Positions 7,665-15,690 of a stretch of 64,000 nucleotides of DNA are shown piece after piece. Both the position numbers and the translations under genes were made by a program. Under the pieces are notes generated by a model, which had not been told where the DNA came from, did not search any database, and worked only from the letters and a program-made list of their open reading frames with translations. Origin of the DNA: Rhizobacter sp. (GTDB lineage Bacteria > Pseudomonadota > Gammaproteobacteria > Burkholderiales > Burkholderiaceae_C); the NCBI GenBank assembly GCA_019635355.1, contig JAHBZQ010000001.1:248001-312000 (forward strand), in the 5' to 3' direction. Position 1 is the first letter of the stretch. Each line of letters opens with the position of its first letter.

Positions 7665-9782
7665 TCACAGGCTCACGTCAAGCGAGGCGCGGAAGGTGCG
7701 CGCCGCCAAGGGGTACAGGTAGACGTGGCCGTACTGGTAAGGCGATTCGCGCCACGCGCGGCGATCGAAGACGTTGTCGACGCCGAGGCGCCAGGTGAGG
7801 GTGGTTGAGCCTCGCTGGACGTACTTCACCGAAAGGTCGGTCACCGCATAGCCAGGAATCTTGACGCTGTTGTCGGGGAGGGCTGCACGGTCGCCGACGG
7901 CCAGCATGTCGACTTGGGTGCTCAGGCCCGCGAGCTGCGGCACGTCGTAGCGCACCTGGATCTTCGCGGTGCGCAGCGGCACGTTGGTCGGCTGCTTGCC
8001 GTTGACGGCGGGGTTGGTGCTGCTGTCGTGGCGATGTGCCCGCAAGGCTTGCAGGCTGCCTTGGAAGTTCCAGGCCCCGTTTCGCCACGCGGCGTTGCCT
8101 TCCAGGCCTTCGTGATGCGCGAAGCCATCGAGCACCGTGGTGCAGCTGTCATCCGTGCCGTCACAGACGCCGGTGTCGGCCCACACAGGGCGCTTGATGT
8201 CGAACAGGGCAAAGCCCCAGGTCGCATTCGCCGTGCTGACCTTCAGCCCTGCTTCGAGTTGGCGGCTGCGTGCGGCTGGCAGGGCTTGGCCGTGGTTGGT
8301 GTACTCCAGTCGGCCAGGCGCCGCGTCGCTCTCGGTGCCGCGGCCCCAGCTGGCGTAGACCATCTGGTTGGGCGCGAAGGTGTAGCTCGTGGCCACGAAG
8401 GGCGAGTTGAAGGCTTGCTCGAAGTCTGTGGGGTCGTTGCCGTCGGTCGTGATCGACGAACGCTTCAGCCGGGTGTGGCGCAAGCCGAGCCACAGGCCGA
8501 GGTGATCGTTGAGCTTGACCATGTCGCGCACGAAGAGCTCGCTGCTGCGCTCGTCGCGGTCGGTGTTGGGGCTGCTGCGCGGATCGTTCGGCGGCGTGCC
8601 GAGGGTGCCGTCGACGTTGCCGGTGCCGGCGAAGTCGAAACTCTGTGCGCCGAAGCGGTTCTTCACCCGCGACTGCAACAGACCCACCGACCACTGGTGC
8701 TGCATGCCGGCGATCTTGAGTTCACCATGCGCTGCGGCTTCCAGCGAATCGGTGCGGCGACGTTCGTTCTCGCTGCGGTAGTCGTAGAGGTCGTAGGTGC
8801 CGTTGTTGCAAAAGCGGTCGCCGAGCGGATAGCAGCCGTAGGGGAAGGCGAGCCGGTCATCGGTGCGCAGGCGTTGTGTGACACCATGCAGGCTCATGCG
8901 CCAGCCGTCGAACTTGTGGGTGATGCGCAGTGACGCGGTGTTGGCGTCCATCACCACGGGCTGCGACCACGACTGGTTGTTGAGGTTGATGCGCGGGTCG
9001 CTGGGCGGCGGGAGTCGGTCGCCGAGCAGGCTGAAGCCGGGTTGGCTGGGCTGTGAGCGGCGGCTGGTTTCGCCCTCCACTTCGACGAGCGTGTCGGCCG
9101 TGATGCGCCAGTCCGTGGCCAGTGCCGCCAGATGGCGCTTGCCCTGCGCTCGGCGCAGTTGCGGGTCAAGATGTTCATAGGCCAGGTTGAGGCGCGCACC
9201 GAACGCACCGCCCCCGAAACGCTGGTTCAGGTCGGCAGCAGCCAGGGTCGAGTTGCGCTCGCGCCAGCCCAGGGTGGCGTTGTACGAGGCCTGCGCGAGT
9301 GGCCGCTTGACGACGTAGTTGGCGATGCCACCAGGCGCGCTGGTGCCGGCCTGCATGCCGCTCGTGCCCTTCAGGATTTCGATGCGTTCCTTGTTGTCGA
9401 GTGGGATCGAGGTCTCGGCGTTGATCGGCAGGCCGTCGCGGCGGTAGTTGAAGCGGTTGTCGAGGGTGAAGCCACGCACCGCGACGAAGTCCCAGTAGCC
9501 CTCGGAGTTGTAGGCATCGCTGACGCTGGCGTCTGCCTTCACCACATCGGCGAGGCGTTGCGTGCCGCGGTCTTTCATCTGTGCGCTGGTGAGCACGCTG
9601 GCTTGCAGCGGCGCTTCGGACAAGGGGGTGTCACCCCATCCCGAAACTGACACCACCGGGTCGGCGCGGCCGGTGACGGTGACGGGTGCCAGCGTGGGGG
9701 CCGGCGCCTGGGCCTGTGCCACGGCACACAGCAGTGAAGCAGCGGCTGCAGCGGGCGTGTGGAGAAATCGGTTGGAAGCCAT
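7665..9782 (-). CDS. TonB-dependent outer-membrane receptor, thiamine-regulated
   Basis: The protein is about 705 residues: a signal peptide (LLCAVAQAQA), a TonB-box-like start after it (LAPVTVTGR), a plug domain (about 55-165, with DFVAVRGFTLDNRFNYRRDG and IEILKGTSGMQAGTSAPGG) and a 22-strand barrel ending in aromatic TFRASLDVSL. By sequence it looks like the FpvA/FhuA siderophore class. However, its leader is a TPP riboswitch, which argues that it imports thiamine or a related compound. The ATG at 9780-9782 was chosen because a longer in-frame start would run back through the riboswitch. It is followed by tRNA-Asn and preceded by the end of the cys operon. Confidence 0.88.
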   Translation of the reverse strand: MASNRFLHTPAAAAASLLCAVAQAQAPAPTLAPVTVTGRADPVVSVSGWGDTPLSEAPLQASVLTSAQMKDRGTQRLADVVKADASVSDAYNSEGYWDFVAVRGFTLDNRFNYRRDGLPINAETSIPLDNKERIEILKGTSGMQAGTSAPGGIANYVVKRPLAQASYNATLGWRERNSTLAAADLNQRFGGGAFGARLNLAYEHLDPQLRRAQGKRHLAALATDWRITADTLVEVEGETSRRSQPSQPGFSLLGDRLPPPSDPRINLNNQSWSQPVVMDANTASLRITHKFDGWRMSLHGVTQRLRTDDRLAFPYGCYPLGDRFCNNGTYDLYDYRSENERRRTDSLEAAAHGELKIAGMQHQWSVGLLQSRVKNRFGAQSFDFAGTGNVDGTLGTPPNDPRSSPNTDRDERSSELFVRDMVKLNDHLGLWLGLRHTRLKRSSITTDGNDPTDFEQAFNSPFVATSYTFAPNQMVYASWGRGTESDAAPGRLEYTNHGQALPAARSRQLEAGLKVSTANATWGFALFDIKRPVWADTGVCDGTDDSCTTVLDGFAHHEGLEGNAAWRNGAWNFQGSLQALRAHRHDSSTNPAVNGKQPTNVPLRTAKIQVRYDVPQLAGLSTQVDMLAVGDRAALPDNSVKIPGYAVTDLSVKYVQRGSTTLTWRLGVDNVFDRRAWRESPYQYGHVYLYPLAARTFRASLDVSL

Positions 9783-9836
9783 CGTGTGTCCGGAAAAGCG
9801 ATGGCAGGTCGGCGGGCACCGTCTTGTTCGGTGCTT

Positions 9837-9920
9837 GCTTCCCTGCGCGAGGATTACCTCAATCAGGTTCAAAGGGACTCTCTCAGTCGGGCACCACGGT
9901 CGTGATGCCCAACACCCCTA
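9837..9920 (-). promoter_or_regulatory. TPP (thiamine pyrophosphate) riboswitch
   Basis: On the minus strand the leader carries the conserved TPP-sensor parts in order: AGGGGTGTTGGGC, a variable arm, GTGCCCGACTGAGAGA, CCCTTTGAACCTGAT, and the closing GCGCAGGGAAGC. A hairpin (GCACCG paired with CGGTGC, about 9815-9833) lies between the sensor and the receptor start codon, and no U-run follows it, so control may be at translation. It is about 55 bases upstream of the receptor ATG and 40 bases downstream of the ferredoxin reductase stop. Confidence 0.93.
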
Positions 9921-9959
9921 GCGAGTGCCGCGCACGAGGGCGCGGCGAGGCGAATTATG

Positions 9960-11009
9960 TCAGTCGTCCAACGTCGTCGATTCGACGCCGAGCAGCTTGT
10001 GCAGCTTCGGGCTGGCCGTCGTGTACTGCAGCTGGATGCGTTTGTCCGGGAAGACGTAGGGCGCTGCGCCAAACGCCGCAAGCGTTGCCTCGTGGAAGCC
10101 CGACAGGATGAGCTTCTTCTTGCCGGGGTAGGTGTTGACGTCGCCCACGGCAAAGATGCCGGGCACGCTGGTCTCGAACTTCTCGGTGTCGACGACGACC
10201 TGCTTGCGCTCGAGGTCGAGCCCCCAATCGGCGATGGGCCCGAGCTTCGGGCTCAGGCCGAAGAAGACCAGCAGTGCATCGAGCGGCACCACGCGCGTGA
10301 CGGCATCGCCGCCGGTGACCTTCACGGCGGTGAGGCGGCCTTCGTGCTCTTCGAGGCCGGTGATCTGGCCGACGATGAACTGCATCTGCATCGCATCGCA
10401 CAGGGCGCGCATCTTCGCGATGCTCGCGGGCGCCGCCTGGAAGCCGTCGCGCCGGTGCAGCAGGATCACGCTCTCGGCCTTGTCGGGCCCGTCTTGCGCG
10501 AAGTGCAGGGCCCAGTCGAGCGCCGAGTCTCCACCGCCGACGATCACGAGTTGTTTGCCGGCAAAGTCAGCCGGCGTCTTCACGTGGTGGAAGAGCTGAC
10601 TACCTTCGTATTGGTCGAGTCCGTCGACCTTGAGCTTGCGCGGCTGGAACGAGCCCACGCCGCCCGCCACGAACACGGTCTTCGCCAGAAACTGCGTGCC
10701 CTTGCTCGTCTCGACGAGGAAGCGGCCGTCGGCTTGCTTGCGCACCGCCGTGACCTCCTGCCCGAGGTGGAAGGTCGCGCCGAAGGGCTCGATCTGCTTG
10801 AGCAGGCTGTCGACGAGCTCGCGGCCTGTGCTTCGGGGCACCGCCGGGATGTCGTAGATCGGCTTGTCGGGGTAGAGCTCGATGCACTGCCCACCGGGGA
10901 CGGCGAGCGAGTCCACCACATGGGCCGTGATCTCGAGCAGGCCGAGTTCGAACACCTGGAACAGGCCCACCGGGCCGGCGCCGATGATCAGCGCATCGGT
11001 GTCGATCAT
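9960..11009 (-). CDS. Ferredoxin-NADP+ reductase, thioredoxin-reductase-like type
   Basis: The 349-residue FAD protein has two Rossmann folds: an FAD-binding N-terminus ALIIGAGPVGLFQVFELG and an NADP-binding motif VIVGGGDSALDWALHF. It lacks the CxxC of thioredoxin reductases and has the GQCIELYPDKPIYDIPAVP segment typical of the YumC-type ferredoxin (flavodoxin)-NADP reductases. It starts 10 bases after the ferredoxin gene, so both are co-transcribed at the end of the sulfate-assimilation operon. It probably passes electrons from NADPH to that ferredoxin. Confidence 0.85.
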   Translation of the reverse strand: MIDTDALIIGAGPVGLFQVFELGLLEITAHVVDSLAVPGGQCIELYPDKPIYDIPAVPRSTGRELVDSLLKQIEPFGATFHLGQEVTAVRKQADGRFLVETSKGTQFLAKTVFVAGGVGSFQPRKLKVDGLDQYEGSQLFHHVKTPADFAGKQLVIVGGGDSALDWALHFAQDGPDKAESVILLHRRDGFQAAPASIAKMRALCDAMQMQFIVGQITGLEEHEGRLTAVKVTGGDAVTRVVPLDALLVFFGLSPKLGPIADWGLDLERKQVVVDTEKFETSVPGIFAVGDVNTYPGKKKLILSGFHEATLAAFGAAPYVFPDKRIQLQYTTASPKLHKLLGVESTTLDD

Positions 11010-11019
11010 CGGGAAGGCT

Positions 11020-11343
11020 TTACTTCTTCAGCTCCGACAGCTTGCCGGTCTTGTCTTTCCACTCGTCGGCATCGGGCAGCGCAGCCTTGCGCTTGGTGAT
11101 GCTCGGCCAGCCCTTGGAGAGATCAGCGTTGATCTTGATCATGTGCTGCTGGTCGGCCGGCACGTCTTCTTCGGGGAGGATCGCGTTGACCGGGCACTCG
11201 GGGATGCACACGGCGCAGTCGATGCACTCGTCGGGGTCGATCGAGAGGAAGTTCGGGCCTTCGCGGAAGCAATCGACGGGACAGACATCCACGCAGTCGG
11301 TGTATTTGCAGCGGATGCAGGCTTCGGTGACAACGTGCGTCAT
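11020..11343 (-). CDS. fdxA: Ferredoxin FdxA, 7Fe/8Fe type
   Basis: The 107-residue small iron-sulfur protein has cluster motifs CIRCKYTDCVDVCPVDCF and CIDCAVCIPECPVNAI, as in the Azotobacter FdI/FdxA family ([3Fe-4S] plus [4Fe-4S]). The C-terminal half is charged and lacks cysteine, as usual for this group. The ATG (11341-11343) overlaps the stop of the upstream methyltransferase by four bases. Its placement with a ferredoxin reductase at the end of a cys operon that lacks a flavoprotein CysJ suggests it donates electrons to sulfite reductase. Confidence 0.92.
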   Translation of the reverse strand: MTHVVTEACIRCKYTDCVDVCPVDCFREGPNFLSIDPDECIDCAVCIPECPVNAILPEEDVPADQQHMIKINADLSKGWPSITKRKAALPDADEWKDKTGKLSELKK

Positions 11344-12149
11344 GGCTCTTGCGGAAAGTTGGAAGGGGTGCGTGGATCGCCGCCGTGCGGCGAAACGGTG
11401 CATTTTACGGGTTTGAGGGTTTCCCCCGAAGCTGCACCGTTGTCGGAAATCAAGGGATTCAGTGGCGCAGCACCGGCTCCTACCGTCACGATGGTGGGGC
11501 GGCCGGCGTGCAGGACGCTGCCGCGCGCCAGTTCGCCGACGGGGTGCTCGGTGTGCAGCGCATCGGGCCAGCCGGCGCGGGAGACGACGCTCACCGGCGT
11601 GTCGGCCGGCCAGCCTGCGGCCATCAACTGGCGCGACAGCTCGGCGAGCTGCTTGCCCGCCATGTAGAAGACTTCGGTGTCGGCAGTGCGGGTGGCACTG
11701 AGGTCGCCGGTGCGCGTCATCGCGGTGGCAAAACTCACGCTGCGCCCCGAGCCACGACGGGTGAGGGGGCGTTGGCTGCTGGCGGCGGCTGCCAATGCAG
11801 ACGTCACGCCAGGCACGACCTCGGTCTCGATGCCGTGCTCGGCCAGGGCCTGCAATTCTTCTTCCAGGCGCCCGAAGACGCTAGGGTCGCCGCCTTTCAG
11901 GCGCACCACTGTCTGCACTTCGTTCGCGTATTTCACGAGCAGGGCGTTGATCGTGGTTTGGCCCGTGCTGTCGGAGAACCCGCGCTTGCCGACGTGCAGC
12001 CAGCGGGCGTTCGGCGCGTGTGCGCGCAGGGCCGGGTCGGTGAGGGCGTCGTACAGCACGACCTCGGCCGAGGCGAGCAGGCGTGCGCCGCGCAAGGTGA
12101 TCAGATCGGCGGCCCCGGGGCCTGCGCCGATGAAGATCACCCGCCCCAT
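11340..12149 (-). CDS. cobA: Uroporphyrinogen-III C-methyltransferase
   Basis: The 269-residue SAM-dependent tetrapyrrole methylase has the N-terminal glycine motif FIGAGPGAADLITLRG, the conserved VVRLKGGDPSVFGR, GIETEVVPGVTSALAAAA and PLTRRG signatures. It makes precorrin-2, the first step to siroheme, which is the cofactor of the sulfite reductase encoded in the same operon. It corresponds to the CysG methylase domain without the dehydrogenase/ferrochelatase part, so those steps must be encoded elsewhere. It starts one base after the cysN stop. Confidence 0.93.
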   Translation of the reverse strand: MGRVIFIGAGPGAADLITLRGARLLASAEVVLYDALTDPALRAHAPNARWLHVGKRGFSDSTGQTTINALLVKYANEVQTVVRLKGGDPSVFGRLEEELQALAEHGIETEVVPGVTSALAAAASSQRPLTRRGSGRSVSFATAMTRTGDLSATRTADTEVFYMAGKQLAELSRQLMAAGWPADTPVSVVSRAGWPDALHTEHPVGELARGSVLHAGRPTIVTVGAGAAPLNPLISDNGAASGETLKPVKCTVSPHGGDPRTPSNFPQEP

Positions 12150-12150
12150 G

Positions 12151-13437
12151 TCAGGCGGCTCCCTTGACGAGCAGCGCGCCGCTCGTGCGGTTGCTGGCCG
12201 GGTCGACGATGATCAACGCGCCACCGACACGGTTGGACTCGTAAGACTCCACGGGCAGCGCCTGCTGCGTCTCGACGATCACATGGCCGATCTCGTTGAC
12301 GGCGAGTTGGTGCGCTTCGGTGGCTTCGAGCGAGTGGATGTCGAGGCGGCTCTCGATGCTGGCGATGCGCGCCTGCACCCAGCGGTTGCCGTGGCGCACC
12401 CAGTACTTGCGGCCGACTTGCGCGGGCTCGGTGTCGAGCCAGGCGAGCGTGGCGCTGAAGCGGTTGGTCTCGTGGATGGTCTTGGGCGTGGCGATCCAGT
12501 CGCCGCGCGAGACGTCGAGCTGGCGGTCGAGCAGCACGCCGGCGGAGCGGCCGGCTTCGACCATGTCGACGGTTTCGCTGGCGAGGCGCAGCTCCGCCAC
12601 GATGGCGGTCTGGCCGCTCGGGAAGATCTGCACTTCGTCGCCGGTCTTCACACGGCCGTGGGCCACGCGGCCGAAGAGCGTGCGCGGCTGGTTGCCGGTG
12701 CCTTCGCCTTCGCGGCTCACGTACTGCACGGGGATGAGCAGGTCGCCGTCCTTGCGCTCCTGCAGCGCGGGCAGGGACTCCAGCAGCTGCAGCAGCGAGG
12801 GGCCGTCGTACCAGTCGGCGTCGAGCGGTTGCGTCACGTTGTCGCCACGCAGGGCCGAGACGGGGATGATGCCGGCGACTTCGATGCCGGCTTGCTTGGC
12901 GAAGGCGGTCAAGGATTCGCTGACGGCCTTGAACGCGTGCGCCGGGTCGGCAGAGGCGTCGAGCTTGTTGACGGCGAACACGATGCTGGGCACACGCAGC
13001 AGGTGCGCGAGCAGTGCGTGGCGGCGCGTCTGCGGCAGCAGCGGCACGGGCTTTTGCGTCACATCCAGCTTGGTGATGTCGACCAGCACCACGGCGGCAT
13101 CGCTGCCGGCGGCGGCCGTCACCATGTTGCGGGTGTACTGCTCGTGGCCGGGGGCGTCGGCAATGATGAACTTGCGCTGCTTGGTGGCGAAGTAGCGGTA
13201 GGCGACGTCGATCGTGATGCCCTGCTCGCGCTCGGCTTCGAGGCCGTCGGTCAGGAGCGACAGGTCGATCGGCTGGCCGGCGGCCTTCTTCTCCAGCGTG
13301 TCGAGCTGGTCGGCCAGGATGGCGCGGCTGTCGTACAGCAGGCGGCCGATGAGGGTGCTCTTGCCGTCGTCGACGCTGCCGGCGGTCAGGAAGCGCAGGG
13401 CGCGGTGGTCTTTGATGGCGGGTGCTGCGGTGCTCAT
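12151..13437 (-). CDS. cysN: Sulfate adenylyltransferase subunit 1 (GTPase)
   Basis: The 428-residue EF-Tu-like GTPase has the P-loop GSVDDGKSTLIGRLLYDS, switch II DAPGHEQYTRNM and guanine motif NKLD. Two beta-barrel domains follow. CysN hydrolyses GTP to drive formation of adenosine 5'-phosphosulfate by CysD. It is shorter than bifunctional CysNC, so no APS kinase domain is fused here. That fits the direct APS reduction implied by the CysH in this operon. Confidence 0.96.
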   Translation of the reverse strand: MSTAAPAIKDHRALRFLTAGSVDDGKSTLIGRLLYDSRAILADQLDTLEKKAAGQPIDLSLLTDGLEAEREQGITIDVAYRYFATKQRKFIIADAPGHEQYTRNMVTAAAGSDAAVVLVDITKLDVTQKPVPLLPQTRRHALLAHLLRVPSIVFAVNKLDASADPAHAFKAVSESLTAFAKQAGIEVAGIIPVSALRGDNVTQPLDADWYDGPSLLQLLESLPALQERKDGDLLIPVQYVSREGEGTGNQPRTLFGRVAHGRVKTGDEVQIFPSGQTAIVAELRLASETVDMVEAGRSAGVLLDRQLDVSRGDWIATPKTIHETNRFSATLAWLDTEPAQVGRKYWVRHGNRWVQARIASIESRLDIHSLEATEAHQLAVNEIGHVIVETQQALPVESYESNRVGGALIIVDPASNRTSGALLVKGAA

Positions 13438-13439
13438 GA

Positions 13440-14399
13440 TCAGAAATAGCCTTCCTTCTTGCGGCGCTCCATCGAAGCATCCGAGGTGCGGTCGTCCATG
13501 CGGGTGGCGCCACGCTCGCTCACGGTGACCTTGAGCGTCTCGGCCACGATGTCGGTGGCGTTGGCGGCGGGGCTTTCCACCGGGCAGGTGCAGGTCATGT
13601 CGCCGACGGTGCGGAAGCGCACCTGCGCGGTCTCGATCTTCTCGTCGCCTTCGGGCGGAGTCACTTCAGTAAGCGGCACCAAGAGGCCCTTGCGACGGAT
13701 GATCTGGCGGTCGTGCGCGTAGTACAGGCTCGGCAGCGGGATGTTCTCACGGGCGATGTACAGCCACACGTCGAGCTCGGTCCAGTTGCTGATCGGGAAG
13801 GCGCGCATGTGCTCGCCCGGCTTGATGCGGGTGTTGAAGAGCGTCCAGAGCTCGGGGCGCTGCTCCTTCGGCTGCCATTGGCCGAAGCTGTCGCGGTGGC
13901 TGAAGATGCGCTCTTTCGCGCGGGCCTTTTCTTCGTCGCGGCGGGCGCCGCCCATCAGCACGTCGAAGCGGTGCTCTTCGATGGCTTCGAGCAGGGCCAC
14001 GGTCTGGTGGCCGTTGCGCGACTCCAGCGGGTGCGAGAGGCGCACCGTGCCGCGCTTGATCGAATCTTCAAGATGGCCGACGACCAGGCGCTCGCCCATC
14101 TCGGCCACGCGGCGGTCACGGAACTCGATCACTTCGGGGAAGTTGTGGCCGGTGTCCACGTGCAGCAGCGGGAAAGGCAGGCGGCCCTTGAACTCACCGT
14201 CCTTACCGCGTGTCTTGAAGGCCTTCTCGGCCAGACGCAGCACCACGCACGAATCCTTGCCGCCCGAGAACAGCAGGGCGGGGCGCTCGAAGGCGGCCAC
14301 GGTTTCGCGCAGGATGAAGATGGCTTCTTCTTCGAGCCAGTCGAGGTGGGTGTGGTCCAGCTCGGGGAGCAGCTGCTCCACGGTCAGCGGGGCGTTCAT
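13440..14399 (-). CDS. cysD: Sulfate adenylyltransferase subunit 2
   Basis: The 319-residue member of the ATP pyrophosphatase family has PP-loop LFSGGKDSCVVLRLAEKAF. The residues LLHVDTGHNFPEVIEFRD and the C-terminal MDDRTSDASMERRKKEGYF are strongly conserved in CysD. With CysN it makes APS from sulfate and ATP. The start overlaps the cysH stop by four bases and the stop lies two bases before cysN. Confidence 0.97.
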   Translation of the reverse strand: MNAPLTVEQLLPELDHTHLDWLEEEAIFILRETVAAFERPALLFSGGKDSCVVLRLAEKAFKTRGKDGEFKGRLPFPLLHVDTGHNFPEVIEFRDRRVAEMGERLVVGHLEDSIKRGTVRLSHPLESRNGHQTVALLEAIEEHRFDVLMGGARRDEEKARAKERIFSHRDSFGQWQPKEQRPELWTLFNTRIKPGEHMRAFPISNWTELDVWLYIARENIPLPSLYYAHDRQIIRRKGLLVPLTEVTPPEGDEKIETAQVRFRTVGDMTCTCPVESPAANATDIVAETLKVTVSERGATRMDDRTSDASMERRKKEGYF

Positions 14400-15148
14400 T
14401 TACGGTCTCCGATCATCGAAACAGCGGCTTCTTCAGCGCCATGGACATGCAGGCCGCACTCCTTGGCTTTTTCGTCTTCCCACCACCAGCGGCCGGCGCG
14501 GAAGTCTTCGCCCACGGCGATGGCGCGCGTGCACGGTGCGCAGCCGATGCTGGGCATGAATTCGTCGTGCAGCGGGTTGTAGGGCACGTCGTTCGCGGCG
14601 ATGTAGTGCCAGACGTCATTCCACGTCCAGTCGGCCAGCGGGTTGAACTTGATGCGGCCCTTGTCGTCGGGTTCGCTGAAGGGCACGTCGCCGCGGTTGT
14701 TGCTCTGCTCGCGGCGCAGGCCAGTGACCCAGGCGCTACGGCTGGCCAGCATGCGCGACAGCGGCTCGAGCTTGCGGATGCCGCAGCAACCCTTGCGCAG
14801 GTCGATGCTTTCGTACATCGCCTTCTCGCCGTGGTTCTTCACGAAATGGATCACGGCATCAGCTTCGGGGCGGTAGACCTCGACCTTGAGGCCGTAACGT
14901 TCCTCGATGCGCGGGATGAGCGCGACCGTCTCGGCGTGCAGCTTGCCGGTCTCCAGCGTGCCGACGGCGATGCCGATCTGGTGCTTGGCGATCAGATCGG
15001 TCAGCACCATGTCTTCGGCGCCGAGGCTCGTGGCCTGCACCACCTTGCCGGGGTGCTCGGCCGCGGCCTGCTTCAGCACGGCCACCGCGTGGGCCACGCG
15101 GCGGTCGAAGTCCGGTGTGAGCCGGTCGTAAAGGGCGATGGCGCTCAT
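14396..15148 (-). CDS. cysH: Adenosine phosphosulfate reductase (4Fe-4S type)
   Basis: The 250 residues form an ATP-PPase-like fold with LGAEDMVLTDLIA in place of the PP-loop. The two cysteine pairs KGCCGIRK and GCAPCTRAIA mark the [4Fe-4S] class that reduces APS to sulfite, rather than the PAPS-using enterobacterial type that lacks these. No APS kinase gene is seen in the operon, in agreement. ATG at 15146-15148 was chosen; an upstream in-frame extension overlaps the DUF934 gene in another frame. Confidence 0.93.
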   Translation of the reverse strand: MSAIALYDRLTPDFDRRVAHAVAVLKQAAAEHPGKVVQATSLGAEDMVLTDLIAKHQIGIAVGTLETGKLHAETVALIPRIEERYGLKVEVYRPEADAVIHFVKNHGEKAMYESIDLRKGCCGIRKLEPLSRMLASRSAWVTGLRREQSNNRGDVPFSEPDDKGRIKFNPLADWTWNDVWHYIAANDVPYNPLHDEFMPSIGCAPCTRAIAVGEDFRAGRWWWEDEKAKECGLHVHGAEEAAVSMIGDRK

Positions 15149-15678
15149 ATCGACGAACCTGCCTGGTTGAACTCTTCGGTGGTGTACGCCTCGTCGGCCG
15201 GGCGGGCGAAGAGCGGCCGGCGCTCGTTCACGTCGCCCTGGTAATACCCGGGGAAGAAGCGCAGCGCGCGCTCGGCGGCTTCGATGGACTGGTCGGCGCG
15301 CAGGGCGACGGCGTCGAAGCCGGTGCGCTGCATCAGCGAGACCATGTCGACCAGCGCCTCGCCGGTGGCGCGGATCTCGCCGGTGTAGCGGAAGCGCGAA
15401 CGCAGGATGTGCGCCTGGCTGTAGGCACGGCCATCGGTCCACTTCGGAAACTGCAGCGCCACGAGGCTCAGGCGCGGCAGGTCGGATTCGAGCTCTTCGA
15501 TATCGGCATCGTTCGGATAGATCACGCCGACCGGCACGTCTTGCGGCCATTGGGCGCGCACGCCGTGCCACTGGCTCAGCGTGAGCAGGCTGTAGGGCGT
15601 GTGGGTGACGGTGACGAGCGGGCCGTCTTCGCCGGTGACGGTGTGCCAGCGGTCGTTGTGGGAGGTGATGAACTTCAT
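15145..15678 (-). CDS. DUF934 family protein of sulfate assimilation operons
   Basis: The 177-residue soluble protein contains PQDVPVGVIYPNDADIEE, KWTDGRAYSQAHILRSRF and RADQSIEAAERALRFFPGYYQ, typical of DUF934 proteins that lie between cysI and cysH in Beta- and Gammaproteobacteria. Its biochemical role is not established; it may assist sulfite reductase. I chose ATG at 15676-15678 with AAAGAG upstream; a GTG nine bases earlier would sit on top of that RBS. It overlaps cysH by four bases. Confidence 0.88.
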   Translation of the reverse strand: MKFITSHNDRWHTVTGEDGPLVTVTHTPYSLLTLSQWHGVRAQWPQDVPVGVIYPNDADIEELESDLPRLSLVALQFPKWTDGRAYSQAHILRSRFRYTGEIRATGEALVDMVSLMQRTGFDAVALRADQSIEAAERALRFFPGYYQGDVNERRPLFARPADEAYTTEEFNQAGSSI

Positions 15679-15690
15679 GGCGATCACTCT

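Noticed and set aside
9783..9872. N-terminal extension of the TonB receptor to an earlier start
   Set aside because: The extension is encoded by the TPP riboswitch and would displace the signal peptide.
9928..9947. Hairpin GCCGCGC/GCGCGGC after the ferredoxin reductase gene as a terminator
   Set aside because: Only seven pairs and no T-run; it may be incidental to the riboswitch leader.
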